Assembly: GCA_037043015.1 (NCBI GenBank)
Contig: CM073321.1
Location: forward strand, 5,414,001-5,478,000
Reading direction: 5' to 3'
DNA from: Bryum argenteum
Taxonomy: Eukaryota > Streptophyta > Bryopsida > Bryales > Bryaceae
Length of the DNA: 64,000 bases
Below, in pieces: positions 22,546 through 33,899 of the stretch. The number at the start of each line of letters is the position of its first letter. Position 1 is the stretch's first letter. The notes beneath the pieces are model-generated. The model made no database searches and was not told the DNA's origin. It saw nothing but the letters and a program-made list of their open reading frames with translations. Position numbers and translations under genes: made by a program.

Positions 22546-22944
22546 CAGTTTAGCTCGAGTCGGGCTAAACTGCAGCCAAGAAGAAGGGCAACAGTCTAGC
22601 TCGAGTCGAGCTAAACTGTTCGATGATTTTTCTATGCAGTTTAGCTCGACTCGAGCTAAACTGCATGACACCTAGCGTGACCCAACAGTTTAGCTCGAGT
22701 CGAGCTAAACTGTTCTAATATTTTCTTAAGCACTTTAGCTCGACTCGAGCTAAACTGCATGACACCTAGCCTTACTCTACAGTTTAGCTCGACTCGAGCC
22801 AAACTGTTCTGATATTTCCCGAAGCAGTTTAGCTCGACTCAAGCTAAACCACATGACACCTAGCATGACCCTACAATTTAGCTCGAGTCGAGCTAACTGT
22901 TCTATGATTTTTCTAAGCAGTTTAGCTCGACTCGAGCTAAAATG
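22546..22944. repeat. Palindrome cluster D (9 copies, upstream intron)
   Basis: Copies begin at 22546, 22592, 22637, 22686, 22731, 22780, 22825, 22874 and 22918. They lie just upstream (minus sense) of the acceptor TTTTTCACAG that opens the ParB-like exon at 22469. The spacer CATGACACCTAGC recurs between alternate copies, so this cluster grew by local duplication. Confidence 0.9.
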
Positions 22945-24229
22945 CATATGACACCTAGCGTGACCATACGACCCATCTATTTATTTGCGAAACGGAGAAT
23001 TTAAAGGGGATGAAGATGATTTCCTGTCTGCCATTTTCCTTCTTTAGTTGTTAATTGACTTGTCTGTTGCAGTAAAGTGGTGCTTGACCTGCACATGGAT
23101 GTGATTGGTCATGAATTGGGAATGATGTGAGGAAGTTCTATGTTTGCTTGTGAGCATTTGTGCTTCATTTTCGATTGTAGATTCAAAGAATGGCTTCGGT
23201 TGTTGGATTCAAAGTTTGATGATAATTTAGTTCGAAGCGGAAGGCTGGTTTCTGCTTTAACAATACAAATCAATTCAACAAAGCATGCTGCATCTCGCAT
23301 GAAATTCAAATATGTACAAGCTTCAATCTATGGCATCAGCATTGAAGCTTGAAAGGAAGTTGTATGTCGGATAGTACAAATCAAAAACTAGAGCGCACAT
23401 GCAAATACATAATGAACAATCAGATTGGAATTGTCTGTTACAGAAATTAACCACTAAAGGGCACATTCATAAACAAAATGAAAAATGAAATTGCTATTGT
23501 AAGATACAAAAAAAACATGACAAGCAGTGCAGAACACCGAAACCAAGAATCAACTCAAAACAATTTACGAAGCACCATGACAAGTCTTGACGGATGGAAA
23601 GTTACAAAGCCGAATGTCTCACCTTCACTCAACCTTCTTCTTTAGAAACCGCTCACCTCCACGCCGTCCAAGTCCTCCCTGAGATTCAAGACTTGATATG
23701 ATTTAGATGCTCCTTTTCCTCATAATCATACTAGAATTGCAGAATTCAAGACGATTCAATCACTAAAATCTAATCTGAAAATGCTCAAATACTTCACTGC
23801 CGGATAGCTCGCAAATCAACACTTCAAACTTTATGTGTCAATGAGGAAATAGGTATGCGTTTCTAACCTGAGATTGTGTAATCGTTTCTGAAGTAATCGC
23901 CGCTGACCCCAATTGCGGAAATGAACGAAATCACGCACAACAGCACTCCGCCGACTCACTCCGCAAGCACCCGGGCAAATTCGAAAAGCTGCAACTCCGC
24001 ATAGGCTCCAGCACTCCGCCGATGCTGCAATTCCAACAGCTGCTCTAAAAAAACTCTGCCAACGCTGCAACAAACTCCGCCGACTAAAGAAACTCCGCCG
24101 CGCTGCAATCCACCAACCCACTAAAGAAACTCCGTCGCGCTGCACTCCACCAACCCACTAAAGAAACTCCGCCGCGCTGCAACACCGCAATCCCCGCCGC
24201 TGCACTTTGCTGTGCCGTCCAAAATTTGT
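22945..24229. other. Spacer without a supported gene
   Basis: 22985-23030 could hold the first exon of the minus-strand ParB/methylase-like gene (MADRKSSSSPLNS). The rest is AT-rich to about 23600 and then a GC-rich stretch of ACTCCGCCG/GCTGCA words (23940-24200), including the repeated CCAACCCACTAAAGAAACTC. No convincing coding sequence. Confidence 0.5.
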
Positions 24230-24320
24230 CACGCCGTCCAAGTTCTCACCCCCACGCCGTCCAAGTTCTCACCCCCACGCCGTCCAAGTTCTCTCCCACG
24301 CCGTCCAAGTCCTCCCTGAA
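24230..24320. repeat. Tandem repeat, about 24-bp unit x 4
   Basis: Unit CACGCCGTCCAAGTTCTCAC plus CCCC, four times, the last variants reading CCTCCCTGA. The same ACGCCGTCCAAGTCCTCCCTG phrase occurs singly near 23660. Confidence 0.8.
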
Positions 24321-24411
24321 ACCCTAAACTGCCGCGCTATGCAACTCCGCCGACGCTGCTACAATCCGCCGACGCTCCTGCGGTTTTAACGACGCTGCTG
24401 CACTCCGCACT

Positions 24412-24634
24412 CCCCGCCGCTACTCTCCGCCGACGCACTCCGCTGCACTCCGCCTACGCTGATGCACTCCGCACTCTCAATCCCGCAACCCTCTAACTCC
24501 ACGAGACCTCCACGGAATAAACACTGACCCCGCCGCTACTCTCCGCCGACGCACTCCGCCTACGCTGATGCACTCCGCACTTTCAATCCCGCAACCCTCT
24601 AACTCCACAAGACCTCCACGGAATAAACCCTGAG
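24412..24634. repeat. Tandem duplication of about 110 bp
   Basis: 24412-24527 and 24528-24634 are near-identical (CCCCGCCGCTACTCTCCGCC ... CCTCCACGGAATAAAC). The first copy has an extra CTGCACTCCG. Confidence 0.85.
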
Positions 24635-24702
24635 GAGGTAATCTCCAAGCAACAGTTGAATTTTCAAACAACAAAACTAAACTACCGCCCTTCAACTACC
24701 GA

Positions 24703-24800
24703 GATGGCGGCAAACACACAGGTCCAGAATCTCGCGCCTAACCCAGTGTCAGAAACAACACACAATTTAGCTCAAAAAACGAGGGAGAAAGAAAATGAGG
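24703..24800 (+). CDS. Possible small first exon, unknown
   Basis: An ATG in a fair context (ACCGAGATGGCGG) opens a frame MAANTQVQNLAPNPVSETT running to a possible donor GAG|GTACGA at about 24799. No family is recognised. If real, the gene may have been cut by the retrotransposon at 25210. Confidence 0.2.
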
Positions 24801-24917
24801 TACGACAAACAACTCAACTCGAAAAACAAGGGAGAAAGCAACTGTCGTGAACCAGAGGAGAAAGGAGAGGAAATGGCGGCGGTGGTGGGACATCGTGTCC
24901 CAATCATAAGGCCATTT

Positions 24918-25019
24918 CCATGCCCATGATCATGTGCATGGGCATGGTCATGTACATGGTCATGCGAACATACATAACCATGTACATGACCATGCCCATG
25001 CACATGATTATGGGCATGG
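24918..25019. repeat. Near-perfect inverted repeat, 43-bp arms, 16-bp loop
   Basis: The arm 24918-24960 and the reverse complement of 24977-25019 differ at one position. The arms are built of CATG words (CCATGCCCATGATCATG ...), so each arm is itself full of small palindromes. It would form a very stable cruciform or RNA hairpin. Confidence 0.95.
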
Positions 25020-25070
25020 CAAACTTTTTTAATTCAAAAATCAATTGTTTAAATTTTGTTACATTACAAC

Positions 25071-25132
25071 TAATTTTTTCACTAATTTTTGTCTAATTTT
25101 TTCACTAATTTTTGTCTAATTTTTTCACTAAG
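25071..25132. repeat. Tandem repeat, 23-bp unit x 2.7
   Basis: Unit TAATTTTTTCACTAATTTTTGTC repeated with no change, just left of the retrotransposon. Confidence 0.85.
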
Positions 25133-25209
25133 TCTTGGCCAAGTTTAGAATAAGATTTGACTATTAATATTTTGCTCCAAGTTTTTGGCCAAGTTTTGAC
25201 TAAGTAAAC

Positions 25210-25803
25210 TGTTAAGGGGGTTTTTCTGAAACCATACCCTAACGAGTCTAAGTTAATTTCCTACTAGTCACAATAACGTCGGGTTATCAAAACTGCGACT
25301 AGCAAGAAGGGAAGGGAGTTTACTCTACCGACTAGTGAGTATCTAGAGGGACCAGACAGCTTTAGGTCGGGTCTGCTAAACACTAGAGAGAGAGAAAACA
25401 CACGATTCTCACAAACAGATCAGAGATCCTGCAAACAAAAGTCGGCTAGTCTATTCAAACACACACAACGGAAGAACAGAATAGAAGACTATGCAGAACT
25501 CCGAGGTTACTGGCAAAGAGGGATAGATTAACTAGCAACAACCCTCACGGAGAAGAGGCTGGTACATATAGTCGACTGGGTCTGACTGACTGTCAGATCC
25601 AGCTGAGAACAACAGGTCAGCCGACGAGTCTGCCAGGTCGGCCAGAAAGGTCGGGTGTCCAAAATAAGTCTAAGACTCTAAAAACAACAACTAGAGATCC
25701 GACCTGCTAACCCTACCGGGTATCGCCTGCCGGGTCTATACCTGCCGGGTAGAGACTAGACTAAAAATAGCCTAGCGAATATACTACGAATATTCGGTGA
25801 ACA
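25210..25803 (-). repeat. 3' LTR of the Ty3-type fossil
   Basis: 594 bp, TG...CA ends, nearly identical to 37049-37642. Preceded by TAAAC. Confidence 0.95.
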
Positions 25804-25821
25804 TTGCCCCCCCTTTAAGCC
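25804..25821 (-). other. Polypurine tract
   Basis: On the minus strand CTTAAAGGGGGGGCAAT directly abuts the 3' LTR, as expected for the plus-strand primer. Confidence 0.85.
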
Positions 25822-25846
25822 AAGTACACCCCTGTGGACTTGTAGC

Positions 25847-28785
25847 CTAAACCGGTGGGCGATCGGTAGAGGTCGGGCCGTAGAGTGACCTGACTAAACG
25901 TCGATGGGGCTGCTCAGACAGGTTGGAGATGTCGAAGGTTGGGCTGTCCATCGATGTAAGGTCGGTGCGGGCCTTCTGTGCGGTCGTCGTTGGTGATGAT
26001 GGCGGAGCCTTCAGGAATGCTGAGTGCGTCGCTGGATGAAGTGGAGCCCGGTTCAAAACTGTCGACTCCTGCAACGGAAGGACAACAGCAGAAGGGGAAC
26101 GTGGGAGGCTGCCTGTTGGGTGCCAAGGCTCGACCCTGGGAGAAGTCAGCGGTGATGTCGGGTACGAGGGTCGCTTCCTCTGGGCCTCCGGTTTGTCTAA
26201 TGGAGGTGGTGTCCGGAGATCGACTGTCTGGAAGTCGAGCGAAGTAGTGCAGCTTGGAGGTGATGACTCCGCCCATGCACCGGTGGTGGTCAAACGAAAG
26301 GAGGGAAAATCCTCTTCCGTGAACTTCGGGCGCCCAAGTCGTGGTGGCTCGGGGGTCGACCACTGCCTCTCTAGGTCGGCTAGCATAGTCGTCATTTCGG
26401 TGAGGGTAGGCAATGGAACCTCGAGGTTGCTGCGAAGTCCAATCCGTGTGGCTTGAGCGGCCGGTGCCGGTGTGTCGGATGCGTGGTGCTGCTGGTCGGG
26501 ACCTGTGCTAGGTGGTTGCTCGTCTTTGCCCGACTGGTCGGGTACCTGGTCCGGCTGGTTGTCGTCTTGAGCCCTGTCGGGCTGCTCTTGTTGTCCACCC
26601 GTGTTATGGCCGTCATCTTTATCCTTGTCCTCCCGTGGCTGAGTGTGAGGGGTCTGTGTGTCGTCACCCGACGTCGGGCTGTCGGGTGGTGTGACCTGTC
26701 CCTCGGACATGTATTCATCACTGTCAGTCGGCAAATTCTCCAACAGCCGGGGGTCGGGTGCTTCCTCGTCCTCCTTGTCCTCGTCTAAGTTTGGAATGAC
26801 GACCTCCGGGTAGGCCTTCTGGATTGCGTCGAGCTGCCGACCATACCGGGTCGATTGGCGATTCTGGATGTCGAGTGTGTGTTGCAAGTCTTTTATCCGA
26901 GCCCGCAGCTGAATGCGAAGAGCATGCTTGGACCTGCGCACCCGAGCCAACATTCGGTCGCGTCGAGCCGATTCGGTTACCAGCTGGTTTGTACGGTCGA
27001 TATGCCTCTGTAGTCTCGTCATGGCGGTTCGGGCGCGCTTATCTGCATTGAGGAACTCCCCCTTCAGAACAATATGCTCGTTTCGCAAGGTCGTGTAGTC
27101 ATGGTCGACCTACTGTTTTTGTGTCCTACTCTCGTCCAGCAGGGCCGCGTTGGTCTGGTTCGTCGCAACCAATCGCTGGTTGGCCTCTAAAGTCTCCTGT
27201 AGCTGGCGCTGGAGGTCGAGCACTTGCTCGCGGGTTTCCCGTAACTGCTTGGTAGTCGGGTCGATCTGTGAGCGAAGGTCGACAAGGTCGGCGGAGAGAC
27301 GCTGCCGTTCTAGCTGGGTGTTGTCGAGCTCAAGTTGCATGCTCGTCAGTCGCGTCAGCGTCTCCTGGAGGTACAGGGAGAGGTCGACCTCATAAGCCTC
27401 GGCTGCTGCTAGGCTGCGTCGGAGTGCTTCAATGCTGTCTCTGAAGCCTGCGACATTGGTGGCGTACCGACCCTGTGGGGGTCCATTCGACAAGGGTTGG
27501 TCGTACGTCGGCCGAGGGGAAAGAGGAGGGGGTGATCGGAAGGTCTGTTCCCGGGTGTCGACACGCTGTGGACTGATTTCCATCGGGGCTGTGACGCCTC
27601 CTGGAGATTGCAAAGGTGTAGGCAAGGCCGACGTACCATGAGGTTTCTGGGGTGTCGGCACGGTATCGCTGTCGCCTGGGGTGAACGGAAGCTCATCGTC
27701 CGAGGAGTCCGTTGTGAGTAGTGCCCGATACTTCCTGGTCTGGCCGAATGTGTCCTTAGGGCCACGTCCTCTCTTCTTCATCGGTGTCGATCGAGTCTCC
27801 ATTCTCCGGGGGGTCGGCTCATCCATCGCATGACGACGGCGACTCCTGCGCGTTGAAGGTTGCCCAGACGGAGGATCGGATAGGGTCGGCAGTCGACAAC
27901 CTGGCTGCGGTGCTAGGTTCTTCTGCCTCGCGTAAAACATTTGGGTCGACTGCCTCCTGTCGGGTGCTGTCGGGTGGCTGGGAGGTCGATGCCTTCTGTG
28001 TGGCAGGGTCGACCTGCTTGGGTCGGTGTCGGGATCGACTCCCAAGCCGCCGTTTGCTCGTAAGTAATTGGGGCCCGTGAAATTGTTGTCGACATTCTCC
28101 TGCATACGTCGGCGGTCTCAAGGGTCTCATTGCTCAAATACGGTTCGCGGTGTCGCGCCATCTTCGGTGGAAGAGAAGAAGGCCTCTAAGACCTTGTCGA
28201 GTACCTCGGCTGACGGACACTGGAGAGTGTTCGTGCGCTGGATAGCCATGACATCGACGATGAGCGATTCCAAAGACTCCATCGAGCCCGGCCCCCACGA
28301 CCCGTCGCCGGAAGTCGCTAGGGTCTCGGTCATAGCATAGACCGCAAACGACTCATTGCGACGTCGTTGTTCCTGCGTTTGAAAGTGAGGCCTAGGACCA
28401 TAGCTTTTAGCCGGGGTTGAAAACGCGGGTGGCACTTGGAGATGATGTATCCCTCGTCCGACTTCGCCTCTGGAACTTGGTAGGCCCGCAGCAAGTTCTG
28501 GTAGTCCTCGGGCTGGTCGTCCTCGACCAGGGGCTCCAGTGTCGACCCGGTCGGTACCTTCAGTACCATCTGAATCACTTCGACGTCGATTCGGACGAAC
28601 CGACCCCGAACTCGTGCCGTCATGCCTGTCTTGCCATGGATGTCACCGCCGCATTCACAAATTTCTCTATCAACTCCATGCGCGGGGCGGACATCGGGTT
28701 CGCCCAGTTCAGCGATAGGTAGGGCGGCGGCCGAGGGGTGGTCACGGTCAAGCTCGGCCTGCTCGTTCTGCGAAATCGTCGCCAC
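25847..28785 (-). other. Extra coding region between pol and 3' LTR of the Ty3-type fossil
   Basis: Three consecutive long minus-strand frames (28330-28785, 27110-28105, 25847-27088). The first carries VRGRFVRIDVEVIQMVLKVP, reminiscent of the plant retroelement domain labelled 'putative plant transposon protein'. The second has a Leu/Gln/Arg heptad coiled coil (RQRLSADLVDLRSQIDP) after a Pro/Thr/Ser-rich stretch. The third has an N-terminal basic coiled coil then an acidic, Pro-rich tail. No envelope-like signal peptide or membrane segment is seen. It counts as part of the fossil; its role is unknown. Confidence 0.6.
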
Positions 28786-30096
28786 TCCACCAACTTCTTC
28801 ATGCGGACGTCACGACAGACCTTATACCGCCATCGTGTGTATGGACCGTTTCGGGCTGGTTCTCTGGTCGGAGCCGGCGGTTCACGCGTCGCCGTCGAGT
28901 CATCGACTTCCCTTTCGGCATTTTGAGGTTGGTAGTCGCGGGGCCTGTGGGCGGAAGTGAAAAACAGGAAAAAAGATTCGGCTGGATTACCGAAATGAGA
29001 TGGCTGTCGGCGCTACGTACGTCGGTTTCGGATGGCCGGGATGCTGCTGTGCGTCCGACCCGAGGAGGCGACGTCGGGCCGCTTTGTCGGTAGGGTTTCA
29101 AAACCCTTGCGGGCGTCGTGCAATCGCCGCGCTTGTCGGCTTCATCGCGGGCCGGGGACGGTATCGTCGGGTGCTCCCAACCCCGCTGGTCCGCTAAGTG
29201 CTGTGCCAGAAACCCTAACCGTGGCTGCCGGCCGAAGTGTGTCGGTCTGTCGTAGACGAACGCGCCGGCCAAGTGATGTTGGCGCTGCTTCTACCTTCTC
29301 CCGCGGCTGCTGCCGTAAGTCGGCTGTACGCCCCGCTCGCCGGCAACGGAGAGCTGTCTTCATTCTACCGACCTCCGCGCGCCTCGGCCGCCGAAAGTCG
29401 GATGCGCCAAAACCCTTGCTGCGCGTCACTCGTCCGCTTTGCTGCGACCGACACTCGTGCAAAATCTGTCGGGAGTCGCTTATGCCTTCTACCCCGTCGC
29501 CGTACAAACTGCGCTGCCGACCTGCAATTGCTGGAAAACGGTCGCCCGAACCTCGCTTTGTGTGGCGAAAACAAACACGATCACGCACTCCCAAGTCACA
29601 AAGTGCTAGCGCCAAGCGCGTCTTTGCGTGCGGGGCGAGGAGGGTGAAAAAGAGGGTGGGTTAGGGTTTTCCATGGGCCTATATACCTGCGGAGGGGTTG
29701 GTGGAGTTATTCAAACTAGGAGTTGTAGCTGCAACTGCGGCTACTAAATGGACGACCGCGCTTCGGAGGTAGTCGATCGAAGTAATGTGGCGATTCATTG
29801 TGACCTAATCGCTATCAACAACGCGTTGACTTTTGGTCGGCTGGTGGTCGAGTGTCGGGTTAGGAGCTGAATATCGCGGAGAACGCTTTTGATGAATGTC
29901 GAGGAGGTCGACCCTGAGTTGTCGGGTCGTGTAGCGTCGATGAGGGCGACAGGTACAGGTCGAGTGCCCGGAAGCTCGTCTTCATTACGTATCACCATGT
30001 TCTTGACATCGGACTTGCTAAGTGACGGCTTCGGAACATCCGCCGGTAGTAGATCTTCTGAAATTCGGTACGGTTTGAGCTTACTGACATTGACTA
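28786..30096 (-). other. Untranslated stretch between pol and the extra region of the fossil
   Basis: GC-rich, with the recurrent GTCGG/CCGAC words found throughout the element. Open frames on both strands exist because of base composition, but none shows a recognisable domain. Confidence 0.4.
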
Positions 30097-33000
30097 CTAC
30101 CGGGTCGGGGTCGAAATGTTGGATACTAACCAGGAGGACAGTATTGTTCGGTAGAACATATTGTATCCGGTAGGGTCCGAACCACTTGCCACGTAGTTTG
30201 CCTGCATGTAGGTTAGCGCCTTTTGGGTACCACAGACATAGTCGCCCACATTATACTTCTTTGTGTCGGGCCTTGTGTCCGGCCCATTGGGCCTGTTCAC
30301 TGCGTGGCTCCGTGATGGAGCGCGGCGGTGTGTCGGGTTTCGTCCCGGCTTCTCCGGTCGGCTACTCGAGGTGATGAGAACACGCTTGGGGTCGAGATCT
30401 AAGGGTCCCGATCGTAATGTCGGTATGACATATTCGGTCGGCATCGAGGTGTTAGTCCATAGACTAACCGGGAAAGGAGAGTGGCCATCACTACCTTGTA
30501 GGCGATCCTGTATGCAAACAGATCAGTATGTAGCTGGACATCCCGGGCCGGTTCGGTTGTGGTCGACTAACCTCGCAAAGATACGGACGATCACCTTGTT
30601 GGTCGACTCTGCCTGGCCGTTTCCTTGAGGGTAGTATGTCGTGGACGTTGTATGACGCAGTAGAAAATGGTTGGTCAGGGTCTGGATCGTCTTGTTAATG
30701 AAGTGGCTGCCTTGATCGCTTACCAACTGCAATGGGCAGCTGAATCTCGTCAAGATCGCCTCGTACAGGAACTTGGCGGTCTCTTTGGCAGTGTTGCCAC
30801 GTAGTACGCGAGCTTCGACCCACTTGGTGGCATAGTCGGTTGTACTAGGATGTACCGACACCCAGTTTGTTGGGTCTTGACTACTGGTCCAATGAAATCG
30901 AGTCCCCACTTCATGAAAGGTTCGGCGGGAAGCTGCGTTACCAGTTTCGTGGATACCGACTTTGGCAGACCACCCGACATTTGGCAGTCGTGACACGACT
31001 GGCAATACCGGACAGTGTCCTGGTATAGGGTCGGCCACCAGTAACCTGCATCCAAATTTTTCTCACCGTGATGTCGTGTGAAAAGTGACCTCCAGCGTTG
31101 CCCTTGTGTAACTCTTGCAGAATAGTTGTCGGCTGGGTGCCGGTCAAAACCTGGCGGGTCTGCCGTCCCTTCATGTGTCGGTAGAGTCGCCCTGTATAAG
31201 CCGAAACGGGATGGCTTTGTGAGCCAACCGTTTCCGCGCTCGGTCGACATGGTGGTCGGAAACGCATCTGATCGGAGGTAGTCGACTATCGGTTGAAACC
31301 AATCGGGTCGACTTTGAACAAGTGCGCGACATTGGGCCGGTCGGGAATGCCGATCGCGGTTCAAATCCTCATTTCGTGATAGGGCGTCTGCTACTCCATG
31401 TGTCTTACCCGGTTTATATACAACCGTGAAGTCGAACTCCGAGAACAGGAGTAACCATCGGGCGAGTCGCCCGACACTGCGCTTTGTTCACCAAGTACTG
31501 CAAAGCTAAATGGTCGACATAGAACACAAATTTATTACCGAGCAAATAGTGTCGGTACTTGTTAATGGCGTAAACCATGGCGAGAGCCTCTTTCTCTGTT
31601 GTCGTATAGTTCTTCTCCGCCTTGTTCAGTAGTCGCGAAGCGTAGGCAATGGGCTGGTCGACCTTGCCGGTCGGGTTTTGTGCCAGCACTGCCCCAACAG
31701 CTATGTCGGATGCGTCGGTGTGGATATGGAACTCCAAAGACCAGTCGACTCCGATCAGAATGGGTGCCGACGTGTACTTGGACTTGATAGCCTGGAAGGC
31801 TGCCTCGCACTGGGTCGACCAGATGAACGGTTCGTTCTTCCGAGTCAGTCGTGTGATGGGTTCCATGATCGCTGCATAGTTTTTTATGAAACAACGATTG
31901 AAGACTGCTAGGCCGTTGAACTCCTGGATAGCCTTCACAGTGGTGGGTGTCGGCATGTCGACTATTGCTTGGATCTTTTTAGGATCCGGGAACTTGCCTT
32001 CCTTTCCGACTATGTACCCTAGGATGACACCTGTCGGTACCATGAAAATGCATTTTTCAGGGTTTAAACTGACCCCGTACTGCCGACATTTGTCAAAGAC
32101 CAGTCTGAGTTTTGGTAGGTGTGTCGCCATGTCGCCAGAAACACTGTCGTCCAAAAACAGCCATAAAGTCGTCGCCTGTATTCCTTGAAGATCTGGTTGA
32201 CAATGCGCTGATAGGTCGGGGGAGCATTCTTTAGTCCAAACGGCATGACAACCCAGACATACGCGCCCCACTCGGTAATGAATGCCGTCTTGGGTCGGTC
32301 GGCTGGATGGATCCGGACCTGGTGGTATCCTGAAAAACAGTCCAGGAATGAGTATGTTTCATACCCGATGACTGTGTCGAGTACCTCATCTGTGAAGGGT
32401 AGTGGGTACGGGTCCTTCTTAGCGTGGCGAAAGATTGAGTCGACGAAAGTCGACACAGATGCGCAGCTTGCCGTTCTTCTTCGGCACCACAACGATAGGT
32501 GATAGCCAGGATGCCTGGTCAACCGGTTCGATGAACCCTGCAGTTAACAGTCGCTCCAGGTCATCTTTGACCGCCTGTGCATAATTGGGATTCATGCGAT
32601 ACCGGGCCTGGTGGCTAGGCGACATGGTCGGGTCGAGTTCGATTCGATGTGTCGCTATGTGCTCCGGAATGCCTCGTAAGTCCTTGTACGAGAAGGCGAA
32701 GATGTCAACGTATTCTCGAACAAGGACTCCGCCCCCCGATTTCTCGGGCTCGGGTTGGCATTCAACTTTAGCGCTTTGGTCGGTAGGGGTACCGACGTTG
32801 ACCAGGTCGAGTCGATCGTCTTCGTTGTGGTTCCAGTGGACAATGTCCATGTACTGGAGCTTCTGCTGGATGGGTGTCTCATCGAGCGGCATCTCTCCTG
32901 GCGAATGGGGAATGTCGACATGTGGAGGTCGGGTCATCTCTGGCTCCATAGGCGGGCCTGTGGTGTCGTCTATAGGGTCGATCTGCGTCGAAAGGCACCG

Positions 33001-33792
33001 GTCGACTGGAACCGCTACCTGCAGTGAGGCTCGTGGTTGTATTGCTGGGTCGACATGTGACTGGAAATGGGGGTCAACCGTTTCCGGTCGGTGTGCTGGA
33101 GAGTCGGTCGCCAGGAGATTCCAGTCGATGGTACCCAGTAGGTGAAGGTCGGGGTCGGATGCCAGTAGTATGGCTTCTTCCTCATCTGTTAAGCCTTCAA
33201 CGAAATTATAACATACGAGGGCGTGTGGTGTAACCGCCTCGTACCCCAATTCTCGATTGATTTTGACAGTCCTAACTGTGCCATTCCCCATGATCTGCAC
33301 TTCATTATTACCCCAATTATGGATTACCTTAGCATGCCGGAGCCAGGGTCGACCCAGCAGCAACCGGTAGTCCGATTTGACTGTCGAGCAGTCCAGCACC
33401 ACCATTGTGACTACGTAAGGTATGCCATGGATGTGGATCCTGACATCCCGTAGTAGCCCTTTAGGGCGGGCTAAGGTGCCGTTTGCCATCTTCAAATTGA
33501 AGGGGGCCGGAGACGGTTTTGGAAGGCCTAACCTTTGACGCTCCTCCTCGGTGATCACATTGACCCCAGAGCCTCCATCGATAAGGGCGTCGTCGACCAC
33601 GTTCTTACCGACCGACACTAATATTACCGGCATGTGTCGATCGACCGTCTCTGCAGCGGCTATGACGACTGTTTCAGGTAGAGGGTCGACCGTAGGGGGT
33701 AGGTCGGGTGACGCCGATTGGTATAGTCGACTCCGGACTAGGGCCGTGAGTGCCGGTGAGAGTTGAAAAAGCTCTCTTAGGGACACCTGCAA
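30097..33792 (-). other. pol region of the Ty3-type fossil (PR, RT, RNase H, INT)
   Basis: Protease: ALIDGGSGVNVI near 33570. Reverse transcriptase: GFIEPVDQASWLSPIVVVPK, then FLDCFSGYHQVRIHP and VMPFGLKNAPPTYQ (32.2-32.6 kb), then the LFLDD block near 32160. RNase H: FHIHTDASDIAVGAVLAQ near 31720 and YTTTEKEALAMVYAI. Integrase: the zinc-binding region and CHDCQMSG near 31000, the core GLDFIGPV, VSDQGSHFINKTI and GNGQAESTNKVI (30.6-30.9 kb). Order and motifs are those of Ty3-type pol. The reading frame is broken. Confidence 0.9.
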
Positions 33793-33899
33793 CTTGCTGT
33801 CCCAAAAGCGCTGGTGTAGCTCGCTTAATGCCGAATCGGTCGAGTGGGATATGGTCCAGTCGGGTCGGCGGCGCCGGCGTCGTGTGGCGAAGTCGGTTC

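Noticed and set aside
25847-28785. Envelope gene in the Ty3-type fossil
   Set aside because: No signal peptide, membrane segment or glycoprotein-like features; coiled coils and Pro-rich stretches only.
29032-29664. Plus-strand gene within the fossil
   Set aside because: Arg/Ser/Pro-rich frames on both strands here come from GC-rich composition; no domain and no splice support.
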